From contig CAWAXG010000031.1 in assembly GCA_963785755.1 (NCBI GenBank), positions 310,001 to 374,000 of the forward strand: a stretch of DNA of 64,000 nt. Direction: 5' to 3'. A program made the translations under genes and the position numbers. Source of the DNA: JACCXG01 sp963785755. Its GTDB lineage: Bacteria > Acidobacteriota > Vicinamibacteria > Vicinamibacterales > 2-12-FULL-66-21. Position 1 is the stretch's first letter, and each line of letters opens with the position of its first letter. This document shows positions 45,923 to 57,638 of this stretch, in pieces. The notes beneath the pieces are model-generated. The model ran no database searches, had not been told where the DNA came from, and saw only the letters and a list, made by a program, of their open reading frames with translations.

Positions 45923-46719
45923 GCGCGACGCACGACGAACAGGCGCTTGCCGCCCCGTACGTGCTGGGCGCGCTCGAAGCCTCCGAGCGCCGTGCGTTCG
46001 AGGCGCACCTGGCGACGTGCCCGATCTGCCTGGCCGAGGTCCGCTCGCTGCAGCCGGTCGCGGACGCGCTCGCGCACGCGGTGCCGCAGCAGACGCCGCG
46101 CCCGGAGCTGCGCCGCCGCGTGCTCGGCGTCATTCCTGGCACTGCGCCCGGCGTCACACACGATCGGCCAGCGCGCTCGACGACAGCCGGATGGCTGCCT
46201 CTTGCCGCGGCCGTCATCGTCTCCGCTGGTCTCGGCGTGTATGCATGGACGCTGCAGGGTCGCGTCGCGTCACTCGAGACGCGGCTCGACAGCGCTGAAC
46301 GCCGGGCCGCGGCCGCCGAGCGGGACACGCTCGAAGCCCGCCGTGCCGCGGGCGACGCGAAGGTGATGGTGGCCGTGCTCGAGGCCTCCGATCTGGTCCG
46401 GATCGAACTCGCCGGACAGAAGCCCGCGCCATCGGCGACGGCGCGCGCCTTGTGGAGCCGCAATCGCGGGATGGTGTTCAGCACGAGCAATCTGCCGCCG
46501 CCGCCGCCGGGCAGCGTCTATCAGGTGTGGGTGCTCGCCAAGGGCGCGCCGATCAGCGCGGGGCTGCTCTCGATCGACCAGGCGGGCCGCGGCCTCGCGT
46601 TCTTCCAGACGCCGTCCGACATTCCGCCGCCGACCGGCGTGGCCGTATCGCTCGAACCGTCGGGAGGCCGGCCGCAGCCGACCGGCGATATCTACCTGCA
46701 CGGCGCGCCCGGCCCCTGA
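45919..46719 (+). CDS. Anti-sigma factor with zinc finger (RskA-like)
   Basis: 266 residues. The zinc-binding anti-sigma domain motif is H...C..C in FEAHLATCPICLAEV (about residues 27-41). One membrane helix (GWLPLAAAVIVSAGLGVYAW) follows at about 92-111. A coiled-coil-like charged stretch (RVASLETRLDSAERRAAAAE) leads to an RskA-type extracytoplasmic domain (YQVWVLAKGAPISAGLLSID). It holds the cognate sigma factor inactive until an envelope signal. The start overlaps the sigma stop. Confidence 0.91.
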   Translation: MSATHDEQALAAPYVLGALEASERRAFEAHLATCPICLAEVRSLQPVADALAHAVPQQTPRPELRRRVLGVIPGTAPGVTHDRPARSTTAGWLPLAAAVIVSAGLGVYAWTLQGRVASLETRLDSAERRAAAAERDTLEARRAAGDAKVMVAVLEASDLVRIELAGQKPAPSATARALWSRNRGMVFSTSNLPPPPPGSVYQVWVLAKGAPISAGLLSIDQAGRGLAFFQTPSDIPPPTGVAVSLEPSGGRPQPTGDIYLHGAPGP

Positions 46720-46810
46720 TCAGTCACGCGACGAGTTCCGGCTCGAAGCAGGTCAGCGCGGCCCTACCCACGCAGACATCCGTTGATCGTCGTCGTCCGT
46801 AGATGACTGC

Positions 46811-49271
46811 GTGGGAAGGCGTGCGCATTTTCTGGCGGGCTGGTTGTGGCTCCTCGTTTCACTGCCGCTCGATGCATCGGCGCTCGGGCAAATCAGCGTT
46901 CAATAGATCCGTCGTGCCGTCGTGCCGTCGTGCCGTCGTGTGGCGCGAAGCGCAAGTCGTACTCTCCTGAGCCGTTGGCAGTTGGAAGCTGGGAGTTCTC
47001 GAGGAGCCATTTCCGGCCGCGTCGCGGATCACACCGGGGCGCCGCTCGCAGAAGTTACCGTCAGCCTGACACCACTCGATCGCCAGAGCCCCACACGAGC
47101 ACCCTGACCTCGTCTTCCGGAGAGTACAAGTTCGAGGGCGTGAGCTCCGGCCCGTATCGGGTGGTCTTCACGCATCTTGGGTTTGCCGAGCATTCGCGCC
47201 CGCGGGTTGATGTCAGCGCGGGCGCCGGACTGCGAATCGACGTGACGCTGCAGGTCGCGCTGACGACCGAGGTCACGGTGAGCGGCCGCGGCACGTTCCG
47301 CAACCTGGCGGAACTCGAGGATCCGGCCACGAACCTCGTCGGCCTGGCGTCATCGGCCAGCGAAGGCGCGGTGACCGCCCGGCAACTGGAGCGGCGTCCC
47401 ATTCAACGTGCGGGGGAGATCGTCGAGTCCGTTCCAGGGATGGGCGTCACGCAGCACAGCGGCGAGGGCAAGGCGAATCAGTACCTATCTCCGCGGGTTC
47501 AACCTCGATCACGGCACCGACTTCTCGACGATGGTTGCCGGCGTACCGCTGAATCTGCCGACTCATGCGCATGGGCATGGCTACACGGACGCGAACTTCC
47601 TGATTCCGGAGCTCGTGACCGGCGTGCAGTACTTCAAGGGGCCGTACGCGGCGGACGCCGGAGACTTCGCGTCGGCGGGCGGCGTGCACATCAACTACGC
47701 GACCGTGCTCGATCGGCCGATGACGCGCGTCAGCATCGGTGGACACGGCTGGTCGCGGGTGTTCGCCGCGGCCTCGCCGCGCGCGCTCGGCGGTTACCTG
47801 CTGGCGGCTGCCGAAACGGCACGCAACGACGGCCCGTGGGATCGGCCCGATGAGTATCGCCGCGTCAACAGTGTGCTGCGCTACAGCCGCGGCGACAGCC
47901 GCAACAATCTCGCCATCACCGCGCTGACTTACACGGCGTCATGGAACGCCACCGACCAGATCCCCCGGCGTGCCATCGAGACGCGGTTGCTTCCGCGCTT
48001 CGGCACGATCGATGACACCGGCGGCGGACGAACCGCCCGGTATACCCTCGCTGCCGAGCGGCAATGGAGCACGGCCTCCACACGCACTAGGGTGTCGGCG
48101 TTCGCCGTTCGATACAGCCTCGATCTCTATTCGAATTTCACCTACTTCCTCGACGACCCCGTCAACGGGGATCAACTGCACCAGGTGGATCGCCGGTTCG
48201 TCACGGGGGCGCGCGTGGCCCACGACCGGATCGCGATGTGGAAGGGCCGGCCGGTCGAGACTCGTCTCGGTCTCCAGATCCGGCGCGACGACATCGGCCG
48301 CGTCGGCCTGTATCGGACCCGCGCACGCCTGCTTCTTTCGACGGTGCGGGAGGATTCGGTCGGCCTGCCCAGCGGCGGCGTGTGGACCGATGTGAACGTC
48401 CGGTGGACTTCGTGGCTGCGTTCGGTCGCGGGCATTCGCGTCGATGGTTCGCGATACAACGTCGAGGCCGATCGTGCGGTCAACTCGGGCAGAGACGCGG
48501 CGGCCATCGTCAGTCCCAAGGCCTCCCTCGTCTTTGGACCCTGGCGCGGGACGGAGCTCTACGCGAACGGCGGGTTCGGCTTCCACAGCAACGACGCGCG
48601 AGGCGCGACGATTACCGTCGACCCCGCCGACGGCTCGCCGGCCGAACGGGTGACGCCGCTGGCGCGCACGCGAGGAACCGAGATCGGCCTGCGCACGGTC
48701 GCGCTTCGAGGCGTGCAGTCAACCGTGGCGCTCGTGGCGGCTCGCGCTCGACTCCGAGCTGGTGTTCGCCGGCGATGCCGGCACGACCGCCGCGAGCCGG
48801 CCAAGCCGGCGGCAGGGGATCGAGTGGTCGAACTTCGTTCAGCTGCGCCGGTGGCTGACGCTCGATGCCGACCTGGCCTGGTCGCAGGCGCGCTTCACGG
48901 ATGGGCGCCCTGAAGGTGCCCACGTTCCGGGCTCGGTCGAGCGCGTCGCCTCGCTCGGCATGTCCGTCGATCGTGGTGAACGGATGTTCGGAAGCCTGCG
49001 ATGGCGCCATTTCGGATCGAGACCGCTGATCGAAGACAACTCGGTCCGATCGCACGCGACCAGCCTCCTGAGTGCCCAGGCCGGTCATCGTCTTTCAAAG
49101 CGCCTCTCGCTGATCGTCGACGTCTTCAACCTGCTCGACGCGCGGCACAGCGACGTCGACTACTTCTATACGTCGCGCCTCCCGGGCGAGCCGGCCGGCG
49201 GCGTCGACGATGTCCATTCCCACCCGGTCACGCCGCGCACGGCGCGTGTGACGCTGGCGGTGACGTTCTGA
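46811..49271 (+). pseudogene. TonB-dependent receptor 3, split by a word repeat and frame breaks
   Basis: GTG 46811 opens a 31-residue frame that reads as a signal peptide (GRRAHFLAGWLWLLVSLPL, then DASALGQ) and stops at TAG 46904. After a short-word repeat the mature receptor resumes (GAISGRVADHTGAPLAEVTV) and changes frame near 47093 (missing base), 47484 and 48734 (extra bases). The later parts are the plug (AGEIVESVPGMGVTQHSGEG) and barrel to the end at VTPRTARVTLAVTF. Repaired, ANQYYLRGFNLDHGTDFSTM and ALWRLALDSELVFAGDAGT match the receptor family. The gene follows the sigma/anti-sigma pair on the same strand and may be its target. Confidence 0.78.
46904..46999. repeat. GTCGTGCC tandem words inside the receptor 5' end
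   Basis: Four 8-base units (GTCGTGCC three times, then GTCGTGTG) at 46911-46942. GAAGCGCAAGTCG and the words GGCAGTTGGAAGCTGGGAGTT without exact repetition run to 46999. It separates the signal-peptide frame from the mature receptor, as if inserted there. Confidence 0.7.
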
Positions 49272-49315
49272 GCCTGCAGTTCCTTCCGGGTGAAGACCTG
49301 TGAATTTATCGACCC

Positions 49316-49388
49316 GCTTCCGCCTTCCGCCTCCGCGCGAAGCGCTTCGGCGAGACTCGCCGTAGCCTTGGCGGAGGCGGTTAGGCGG
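49316..49388. repeat. Dispersed GAAGCGCT..GGCGAGACTCGCC element, copy 2
   Basis: TTCCGCCTCCGCGCGAAGCG, then GGCGAGACTCGCCGTAGCC and GGCGGAGGCGGTTAGGCGG. It is related to 43895-43967. Adjacent CCTTCGCCTGAAGGCGGAAG near 49430 is a hairpin similar to 62584-62603. It lies between the receptor and the outer-membrane protein gene. Confidence 0.65.
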
Positions 49389-49520
49389 AAGGACGTGGCT
49401 GGGGCTGAAATGAGCGGCAGTCGCTTCCTTCGCCTGAAGGCGGAAGCCACGCGTGTCCGCATCGCCGGAAGGCTGTGAGCGCATTTGTCCTCCTCCTGCG
49501 CATTCCAGGGAGAGGTGGTC

Positions 49521-50549
49521 ATGGCAGCGACGGACTTCGTCCTGGCCGGTGTGCTGGCGCTGCGGGCGGTTCAGCCGCCTGGCGCCCTGGACCCGCAGCC
49601 GTCAACCCCGCCAGTCGTCGTCGAACGCGAGCGCATCGAGGTCAACGACCAGCGGCAGACGATTCGCGGGCGTGTAGAGAGTATGACCGGGGACCTGCTG
49701 ATCGTGGACACGTACGACGGCCGTGTAACTCTGCCTGTTGCGTCGATTCGCCGGATCGATCGCGTGGGGGATTCGCTGGTGAACGGGGCAGCGATCGGCG
49801 CCGGCGTCGGAGGGGGCGCAACTCTCGCGCTGATGGCGAAGCTGTGCGCGAACACCGGCTGTTCCGACACGTCCGCCAACCTCGATCCGCGCCTCACGCT
49901 GGCCGGCGCACTCATCGGCGCGGGAGTCGGCGCACTGGTTGACGCAGCGTTCGAATCCCGCAAGACCGTCTATCAGTCCGGAGCGGGGCAGACCCCGATC
50001 ATTGCGCCGAAGCGACTGGCGTCCGACGGCACTCGCAACAACGTGATGATCTTCGGCCGCTTCGGATGGGCGAGGGTGACCGACGATGAGGGGTGGCTCG
50101 GGAATGGCGCCACGTTCGGGACCGGCGTCATTGTCCCGGTGGGCACCCGCATCGGGCTGCAGCTCGCCTACGATCGTCACACGCGGTCGCGCGACTTCGA
50201 CAGCAGTGGAGGTTTCTTCGGCACCGAACAGCTGGCGACTGCCAAGGCGCTGTTCTTCTTTCGCTCGACCCAGGCTGTTCGACCTTACGCGGCGATTGGC
50301 TTCGGCCTGATGGATTCCGATCGCCGCTCGGAGTTCCCGACGTTCACGTCGAGCCGGTTCGGCCCCGTTGTTGGAGCGCCGGAGATTCTGCGCTACCACA
50401 CGCGGGGCGGAGCGCTGGGATTCGGCGCAGGCCTCGACGCGCGACTCACGCGACACCTCTCCATCCTCGGGGATCTGACGCTCGATCTCGGGGGCGGCGA
50501 GGCGCTGGGGTCGACGCGGATCACCGTCGGTGGCGGGTGGACGTTTTGA
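49521..50549 (+). CDS. Outer-membrane beta-barrel protein
   Basis: 342 residues from ATG 49521, preceded by GGAGAG. After an N-terminal segment, VNDQRQTIRGRVESMTGDLL looks like a small beta domain. Gly-rich helices (GAAIGAGVGGGATLALMAKL, GALIGAGVGALVDAAF) precede a porin-like barrel with RFGWARVTDDEGWL, IGLQLAYDRHTRSRDF and the final strand STRITVGGGWTF. It is probably an OmpA/Opacity-type barrel with a glycine-zipper region. The start is modest because no classic signal peptide is clear. Confidence 0.72.
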   Translation: MAATDFVLAGVLALRAVQPPGALDPQPSTPPVVVERERIEVNDQRQTIRGRVESMTGDLLIVDTYDGRVTLPVASIRRIDRVGDSLVNGAAIGAGVGGGATLALMAKLCANTGCSDTSANLDPRLTLAGALIGAGVGALVDAAFESRKTVYQSGAGQTPIIAPKRLASDGTRNNVMIFGRFGWARVTDDEGWLGNGATFGTGVIVPVGTRIGLQLAYDRHTRSRDFDSSGGFFGTEQLATAKALFFFRSTQAVRPYAAIGFGLMDSDRRSEFPTFTSSRFGPVVGAPEILRYHTRGGALGFGAGLDARLTRHLSILGDLTLDLGGGEALGSTRITVGGGWTF

Positions 50550-50567
50550 TGTGACAGAGCCTTTGTC

Positions 50568-50720
50568 GGTTCAAGGGTTCAGGGTTCAAGGGTTCAAGGG
50601 TTCAGGGTTCGGAGGTTCAAGGGTTCTGGTTCAGAGGTTCAAGTGTTCGCGGCGCTGAACTCGAACCACTGAACTCTTGAACCCGAACCTATGAACCTTT
50701 GAACCCCTGAACCCTTGAAC
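50568..50720. repeat. GGTTCA word palindrome, copy C
   Basis: The left arm has GGTTCAAGGGTTCAGGG-type units to about 50646. The right arm has CTGAACTC, GAACCTTTGAACCCC and CCCTTGAAC units to 50720. It lies between convergent genes (outer-membrane protein and ThuA-type gene). Confidence 0.92.
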
Positions 50721-50725
50721 TACGA

Positions 50726-52529
50726 TTATCGTGGATTCGGCGAAGCGTCCGCGTCGAGATCCCCGAGTATGTATTGCAGCCCGGCGAGGAAGTGGCCGAC
50801 GATCGGCGGGCTCATGAACGTCTCTGCCATGTGTCCGAGGGAGCAATAGAAGACCCGGCCCTTCCCGTAGGTGCGAATCCAGCTGACCGGATAGATGTTG
50901 TCGGGACGCTTGTAGCCGTTCCACGGCCGCGGCTCGATCTTCGGATCGTCGAGATCGACCGTCAGCAGGACGCGGACCTTGTCCCAGCGGAGCCGGCCCT
51001 GGCCTTCGTGCTCGAAGCGGTAGTACTCCTCCCGGAAGTTGAGGTCCTGGCCGTCGAACGGCTTCATGATCGGGCTGGCGCGGTCGTAGACCTTCATCAC
51101 GCCCTGCTCGATCCGGTGCGGCGCGCTCTGCGAGCCGATCATCTCGGCGAACTCCTCCCAGTTGCGTGACGCCCACGGCGTTCCGTGGATCCCGCCCAGG
51201 CCGCCGCCCTCGCGCATGTAGCGCGCGAAGCCTTCACGCAGCTCGGGATCGGGCAGGAATTCGTTGACGATGCTGTTGAGGAATACCGCGTCGTATTCCT
51301 TGATCTTCGGATACCGGAGGTTGTTGAGGTCGTTGTCGAACACGGTTTCCCACGCCCCGGTGATCTTGCCCATGCGCTCGATCATCAGGTTGGTGTGGGG
51401 AATCGTGTTGTGCGACATGCCGTGCAGGCTTTCGATGACCAGGAGCTTGCGCGCTTTCCTGGCCTTCGCGTACGCCTGCTTCGGGATCGCGGCCTCGATC
51501 TTCTGACGGATCTCCTCGCTGCGCGTCTTGACCACATCGGGCGCGAGGGTTTCGCCGCGGCCGGGCGTCACCAGGTCCCAGCGGATCGGCCGCGTCTTCG
51601 AGAACTCCGTAAAGCGCAGGCCGTAGGCCGGCTGTACTGCCGTCTCGAACGCCTCGATCGCCTTGTAGAGATCCGCGGTGTTGACCAGCGTCATCGCCAG
51701 CGGCCGGATGTTCTGGCGGTTCAGTTCGTGGAAGAACTCCGTGAGTTTGCCGACGCCCTGGCCCAGGTTGACGTTGCGCGCCGCCGGCCCGCGATTCGAT
51801 CGGTCGCGAAGGATGACGTAGTTGAGCCGATCCTTCACGACGGTGAGCGCGTCCTTCGCGGAAACACCATCCTGCGCCAGCAGTCCCGTATCGATGGCGA
51901 TGCCGAGCCGCTTGCCTTTGCCTTCGAGCGCCTTCATCGTCCGCAGCGGGACGGCGGCATCGGGCAGCACGGCGACGTTGATGCCGAATTCGTCGGCGAG
52001 CGCGTCGAGACCGTCGAGCGGCGTGTTGGACGGGATCACGAGCGTCGTGCCGCCCATCGCCTTCACGAACTCGAACAGGCGGCGGCGCGACGCCGCGTCT
52101 GGTTCGAGCCGCTCCTTGAGGTACGACAGCATCCGCACCGTTCCCATCCGCGCGCGGATCGACGCGATCTCGCCGGCCGTCAGGTTCGGCCCGAGCAGCT
52201 TCTGGACGTCCTGGCTCACCGGCTGCGAGCTCGACTCCTTCGACGAAGTCCACCACGGCCGCGTCGGCCCGGACGACGGTGTCGAGGAACGACGTGCGTC
52301 CGGCACCGCCCGACGCAATCGCGAAATCCCAGTTGGTCACGCGGTCGTCGCCCACGAGCGTGCGGGTGCGCCACGAGACGCGCTCGAGCGCGTCGGGCGC
52401 CCGCTGAAACGCCGGCTTCTGCGTGTCGGGTTGCGGTGCCGCCGCCGGGGCTTGCGCCTGGGCCGCCACGAATCGGACTCCCACGTCCAGGGCGGCCGCG
52501 AACAAGAGGAAAGCACCAATCCTGCGCAT
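50726..52529 (-). CDS. TIM-barrel plus ThuA-domain protein 2 (one frameshift)
   Basis: About 600 residues from ATG 52529. The signal peptide is IGAFLLFAAALDVGVRFVAAQ. A TIM-barrel region (FEFVKAMGGTTLVIPSNTPL, DALTVVKDRLNYVILRDRSN) is followed by ThuA (KLLVIESLHGMSHNTIPHTN, VFLNSIVNEFLPDPELREGF, GLGGIHGTPWASRNWEEF). An extra base near 52239 splits DFVEESSSQPVSQDVQK. It is the second gene of a pair with the PQQ dehydrogenase at 52564, the reverse of the order in the 39.8-43.8 kb operon. The repetition of the pair suggests functional linkage. Confidence 0.86.
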
Positions 52530-52563
52530 CGTGTTCTTCCTTTTCTACGATTCCTTCATCCGC

Positions 52564-54774
52564 TCAGCGCCGCGGCAGAGCGAAGACGTGGTAACCCTGT
52601 GCCTCGATCCTGGCCGGCTTGCGATGAAACGGATCCTTCCAGACCGGATCGGTGCCCGTACCCCAGGACGCGCCCGCCGCGAACGCGATGTACTGGCGGC
52701 CACCGATTTCGTAGATTGCCGGGATGCCTTCCGGATTCGCCTCGAGCTCGTGCTCCCAGATCACCCGGCCCGTGTCCTTGTCGTAGGCGCGCAGCATTCG
52801 ATCCTGCGAATTGGCGGCGAAGACCAGGCCGCCTGCTGTAACCACCGGCCCGTTGCGCGGCCGGACGGTTCCGGTGTTCATCACGCCCTTCTCGGCGAGG
52901 CCGGGCGCGTGGCCGTCCGGCACGCGCCATTTGATCGTGCCGTCGTTCAGATCGTAGGCAACGAGCTGGGTCCACGGCGGTCCCGACGCCGGGAGTCCGT
53001 TGCTCGTGTACCAGCCGGCTGAGAACGAACCGGCATAGCGGGTCGCGGGCCCGGCATACCGCGCGGGATTCTGCGGCAGTCGCAGCGCCCCGTCGTCAGC
53101 TTGCTCGTCCATGATCGGCAATGACTGCAGGTAGGCCTCGAGCGCGTCGACACTCGCCGCCGGCAGCATGGCGTCGGAGAACGCCGGCATCTGCTCCTTG
53201 CCCTGGCGGATGAGCGTTCTGAAGTTCGACGTACCCAATCGCGCGGGAGACTTCATCGGCGTCTGGCCGGGACCATGGCACGTCGAGCAGATCTGCGTGT
53301 AGATCGCGAACCCCTGCTGCTCGCGTGGGCTCCGCTGCACCGGCGGCGGCGCCCCGGGTTTTTCCGTGCTCACCGCCATGCGACGATAGCTCGGCATCTC
53401 GAGGCTGCGAACGAACAGCATGCCGGTCGCCGGATCGGCCGCGGTGCTGCCCCAGTTCGCGCCACCCCACGCGCCCGGGAACTGAATGTGATGCTTCAGA
53501 TGACTCGACGGGCTGAACAGACCGGTATGAGCGGTGTCGCGTACCGCCTGCTTCAGCTTTTGCTGCTCCTCGGGACTCATGAACGGGTTGACGTCGTCTG
53601 GCGTGAACGCCTGCCGCGCGAACGCCGGCGGCTTCGTTGGAAAGGGCTGCGTCGGCGACGAGACTTCACCCGGCACCTCGCTTCGTGGAACCGGCCGTTC
53701 CTCGATCGGCCACAGCGGCTTTCCGGTGAGGCGTTCGAACACGTACAGGAACCCGGTCTTTCCCGCCTGCGCCACGATGTCGACGTCGCGGCCGTTGTTC
53801 CGAACGGTCAGGAGCTTCGGCCCGGACGCGAGGTCGTAGTCCCAGAGATCGTGATGCACTGTCTGGAAATGCCAGAGACGCTTGCCCGTCCGCGCGTCGA
53901 GCGCGACCAGGCAGTTGCCGAACAGATTGTCGCCGGCGCGATCGGCGCCATAGAGATCGTGCGTCGGCGATCCCGTTGGAAAAAAGACGATGCCGTTCTT
54001 CTTGTCGAGCGTGATGTCGCCCCAGACGTTCGCGCCGCCTGCGTACTGCCACGCGTCGGCGGGCCACGTGTCGTACCCGAACTCGCCAGGGCGGGGAATC
54101 GTGTGGAACGTCCACACCAGCTTGCCGGTGACGACGTCGTAGGCGCGGACATCGCCTGGCGGCGAGCCATATCCCTCTCCCGTGTTCGATCCGACGATTA
54201 GTAGGTTCTCGAACACCCGGCCGGGACTCTTGTTCGGTCCGCCGAGGCGGCGGGGGCTGCCGGTCCGCATATCGACCAGCCCATTGCTGCCGAACGTGGT
54301 GATCAGTCGCCCGGTCTTCGCGTCGATCTGCTTGAGGCCGGTGTTCGTGGTCAGGATCAGCCGGCGGTCGGCGCGATCTTTGCTCTCCCAGTAGGTGATC
54401 CCGCGCTCGGTCGCTTCCTCGGTCGAGGTCCACAGTTCTTTGCCGGTCGCCGCGTCGAGCGCGACGACCATGTCCTTCGCGCCCGCCACGTACATCACGC
54501 CATCGATGATCAGGGGATTGAAGGGCAGGCGGACCGGATCGCCTGTGACCTGGTAGAACCAGGCGCGCTCGAGCTGCTTGACGTTGTTCTTGTCGATCTG
54601 CGCGAGCGCGGAGTACTGCATCGAATCCGGCGACCCGCCGTAGTCGCTCCAGGTCGTGTACGGCTTGGGTTCCTGGGCGCGGAGGTGGCCGCCGGTGATC
54701 AAGGAGAGCAAGACCGTGCCAGCGAGTGCCGTCACTGCGCAGCAGAGACCGACCGTTCGTGTCGTGGCGCTCAT
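52564..54774 (-). CDS. PQQ-dependent dehydrogenase with inserted heme c domain (intact)
   Basis: 736 residues, signal peptide (ALAGTVLLSLITGGHLRAQ). Propeller blades include YTTWSDYGGSPDSMQYSAL, KDMVVALDAATGKELWTS and GKTGFLYVFERLTGKPLWPI. A heme-binding CSTCHG sits in an inserted cytochrome domain at about residue 500, and the propeller resumes after it (LVAYDLNDGTIKWRVPDGH). The enzyme oxidises an alcohol or sugar in the periplasm with PQQ, passing electrons through the heme. The inserted heme rather than a C-terminal one is typical of this acidobacterial subfamily. It is followed 34 bases later by the ThuA-type gene. Confidence 0.94.
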   Translation of the reverse strand: MSATTRTVGLCCAVTALAGTVLLSLITGGHLRAQEPKPYTTWSDYGGSPDSMQYSALAQIDKNNVKQLERAWFYQVTGDPVRLPFNPLIIDGVMYVAGAKDMVVALDAATGKELWTSTEEATERGITYWESKDRADRRLILTTNTGLKQIDAKTGRLITTFGSNGLVDMRTGSPRRLGGPNKSPGRVFENLLIVGSNTGEGYGSPPGDVRAYDVVTGKLVWTFHTIPRPGEFGYDTWPADAWQYAGGANVWGDITLDKKNGIVFFPTGSPTHDLYGADRAGDNLFGNCLVALDARTGKRLWHFQTVHHDLWDYDLASGPKLLTVRNNGRDVDIVAQAGKTGFLYVFERLTGKPLWPIEERPVPRSEVPGEVSSPTQPFPTKPPAFARQAFTPDDVNPFMSPEEQQKLKQAVRDTAHTGLFSPSSHLKHHIQFPGAWGGANWGSTAADPATGMLFVRSLEMPSYRRMAVSTEKPGAPPPVQRSPREQQGFAIYTQICSTCHGPGQTPMKSPARLGTSNFRTLIRQGKEQMPAFSDAMLPAASVDALEAYLQSLPIMDEQADDGALRLPQNPARYAGPATRYAGSFSAGWYTSNGLPASGPPWTQLVAYDLNDGTIKWRVPDGHAPGLAEKGVMNTGTVRPRNGPVVTAGGLVFAANSQDRMLRAYDKDTGRVIWEHELEANPEGIPAIYEIGGRQYIAFAAGASWGTGTDPVWKDPFHRKPARIEAQGYHVFALPRR

Positions 54775-54799
54775 CGATCCTCTCTTCGCCGTTTTGACA

Positions 54800-54919
54800 C
54801 CCGTAGCGCGCCGCTTTAGCGGCGCGATTGAACGTCCGGATGATCCCGACCGTTGAGACGCGGCACTAAAGTGCCGCGCTACGGGCGTGTGGCCGCTTTA
54901 GCGGCGTGCCGAACGTCGG
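54800..54919. repeat. REP/BIME-like inverted element, copy 2
   Basis: CCGTAGCGCGCCGCTTTAGC (54801-54820) and GCACTAAAGTGCCGCGCTAC (54863-54882) are arms of one inverted pair. A third half (GGCCGCTTTAGCGGCGTGCC) ends near 54910. It closely matches 21857-21952. It lies between the PQQ gene start and the E1 gene end. Confidence 0.78.
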
Positions 54920-54936
54920 ACTCCGGCCGCGGGACG

Positions 54937-57394
<2,458 letters not shown>

Positions 57395-57423
57395 GCTCTT
57401 TACACGGCGCTTTCGCTGAAAAG

Positions 57424-57629
57424 TCGTCGGTTCAAAGGTTCAGGGGTTCAAGGGTTCAGGGGTTCAAGGGTTCAAGGGTTCAAGGGTTCAGCGTTGCTGA
57501 ACCTTTGAACTTGAACGGCTGAACCTCTGAACCTGAACCGCTGAACCCGAACCTCTGAACCTTTGAACCCTGAACCTTTGAACCTCTGAACCTTTGAACC
57601 CCTGAACCCTTGAACCCTTGAACCGACGA
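57424..57629. repeat. GGTTCA word palindrome, copy D (inside an operon)
   Basis: The outer ends are GTCGGTTC and GAACCGAC, exact reverse complements. The left arm to about 57489 has many GGTTCAAG units, the right arm CTTGAACC and CCTGAACC units. It occupies the gap between E2 (stop 57639) and E1 (start 57394) on the same strand, so it would lie in the shared mRNA. Confidence 0.93.
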
Positions 57630-57638
57630 AGTTACAGA

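Noticed and set aside
46811..46906. The 31-codon signal-peptide frame as an independent small gene
   Set aside because: The sequence fits a receptor signal peptide and a receptor begins after the repeat. A separate peptide has no support.
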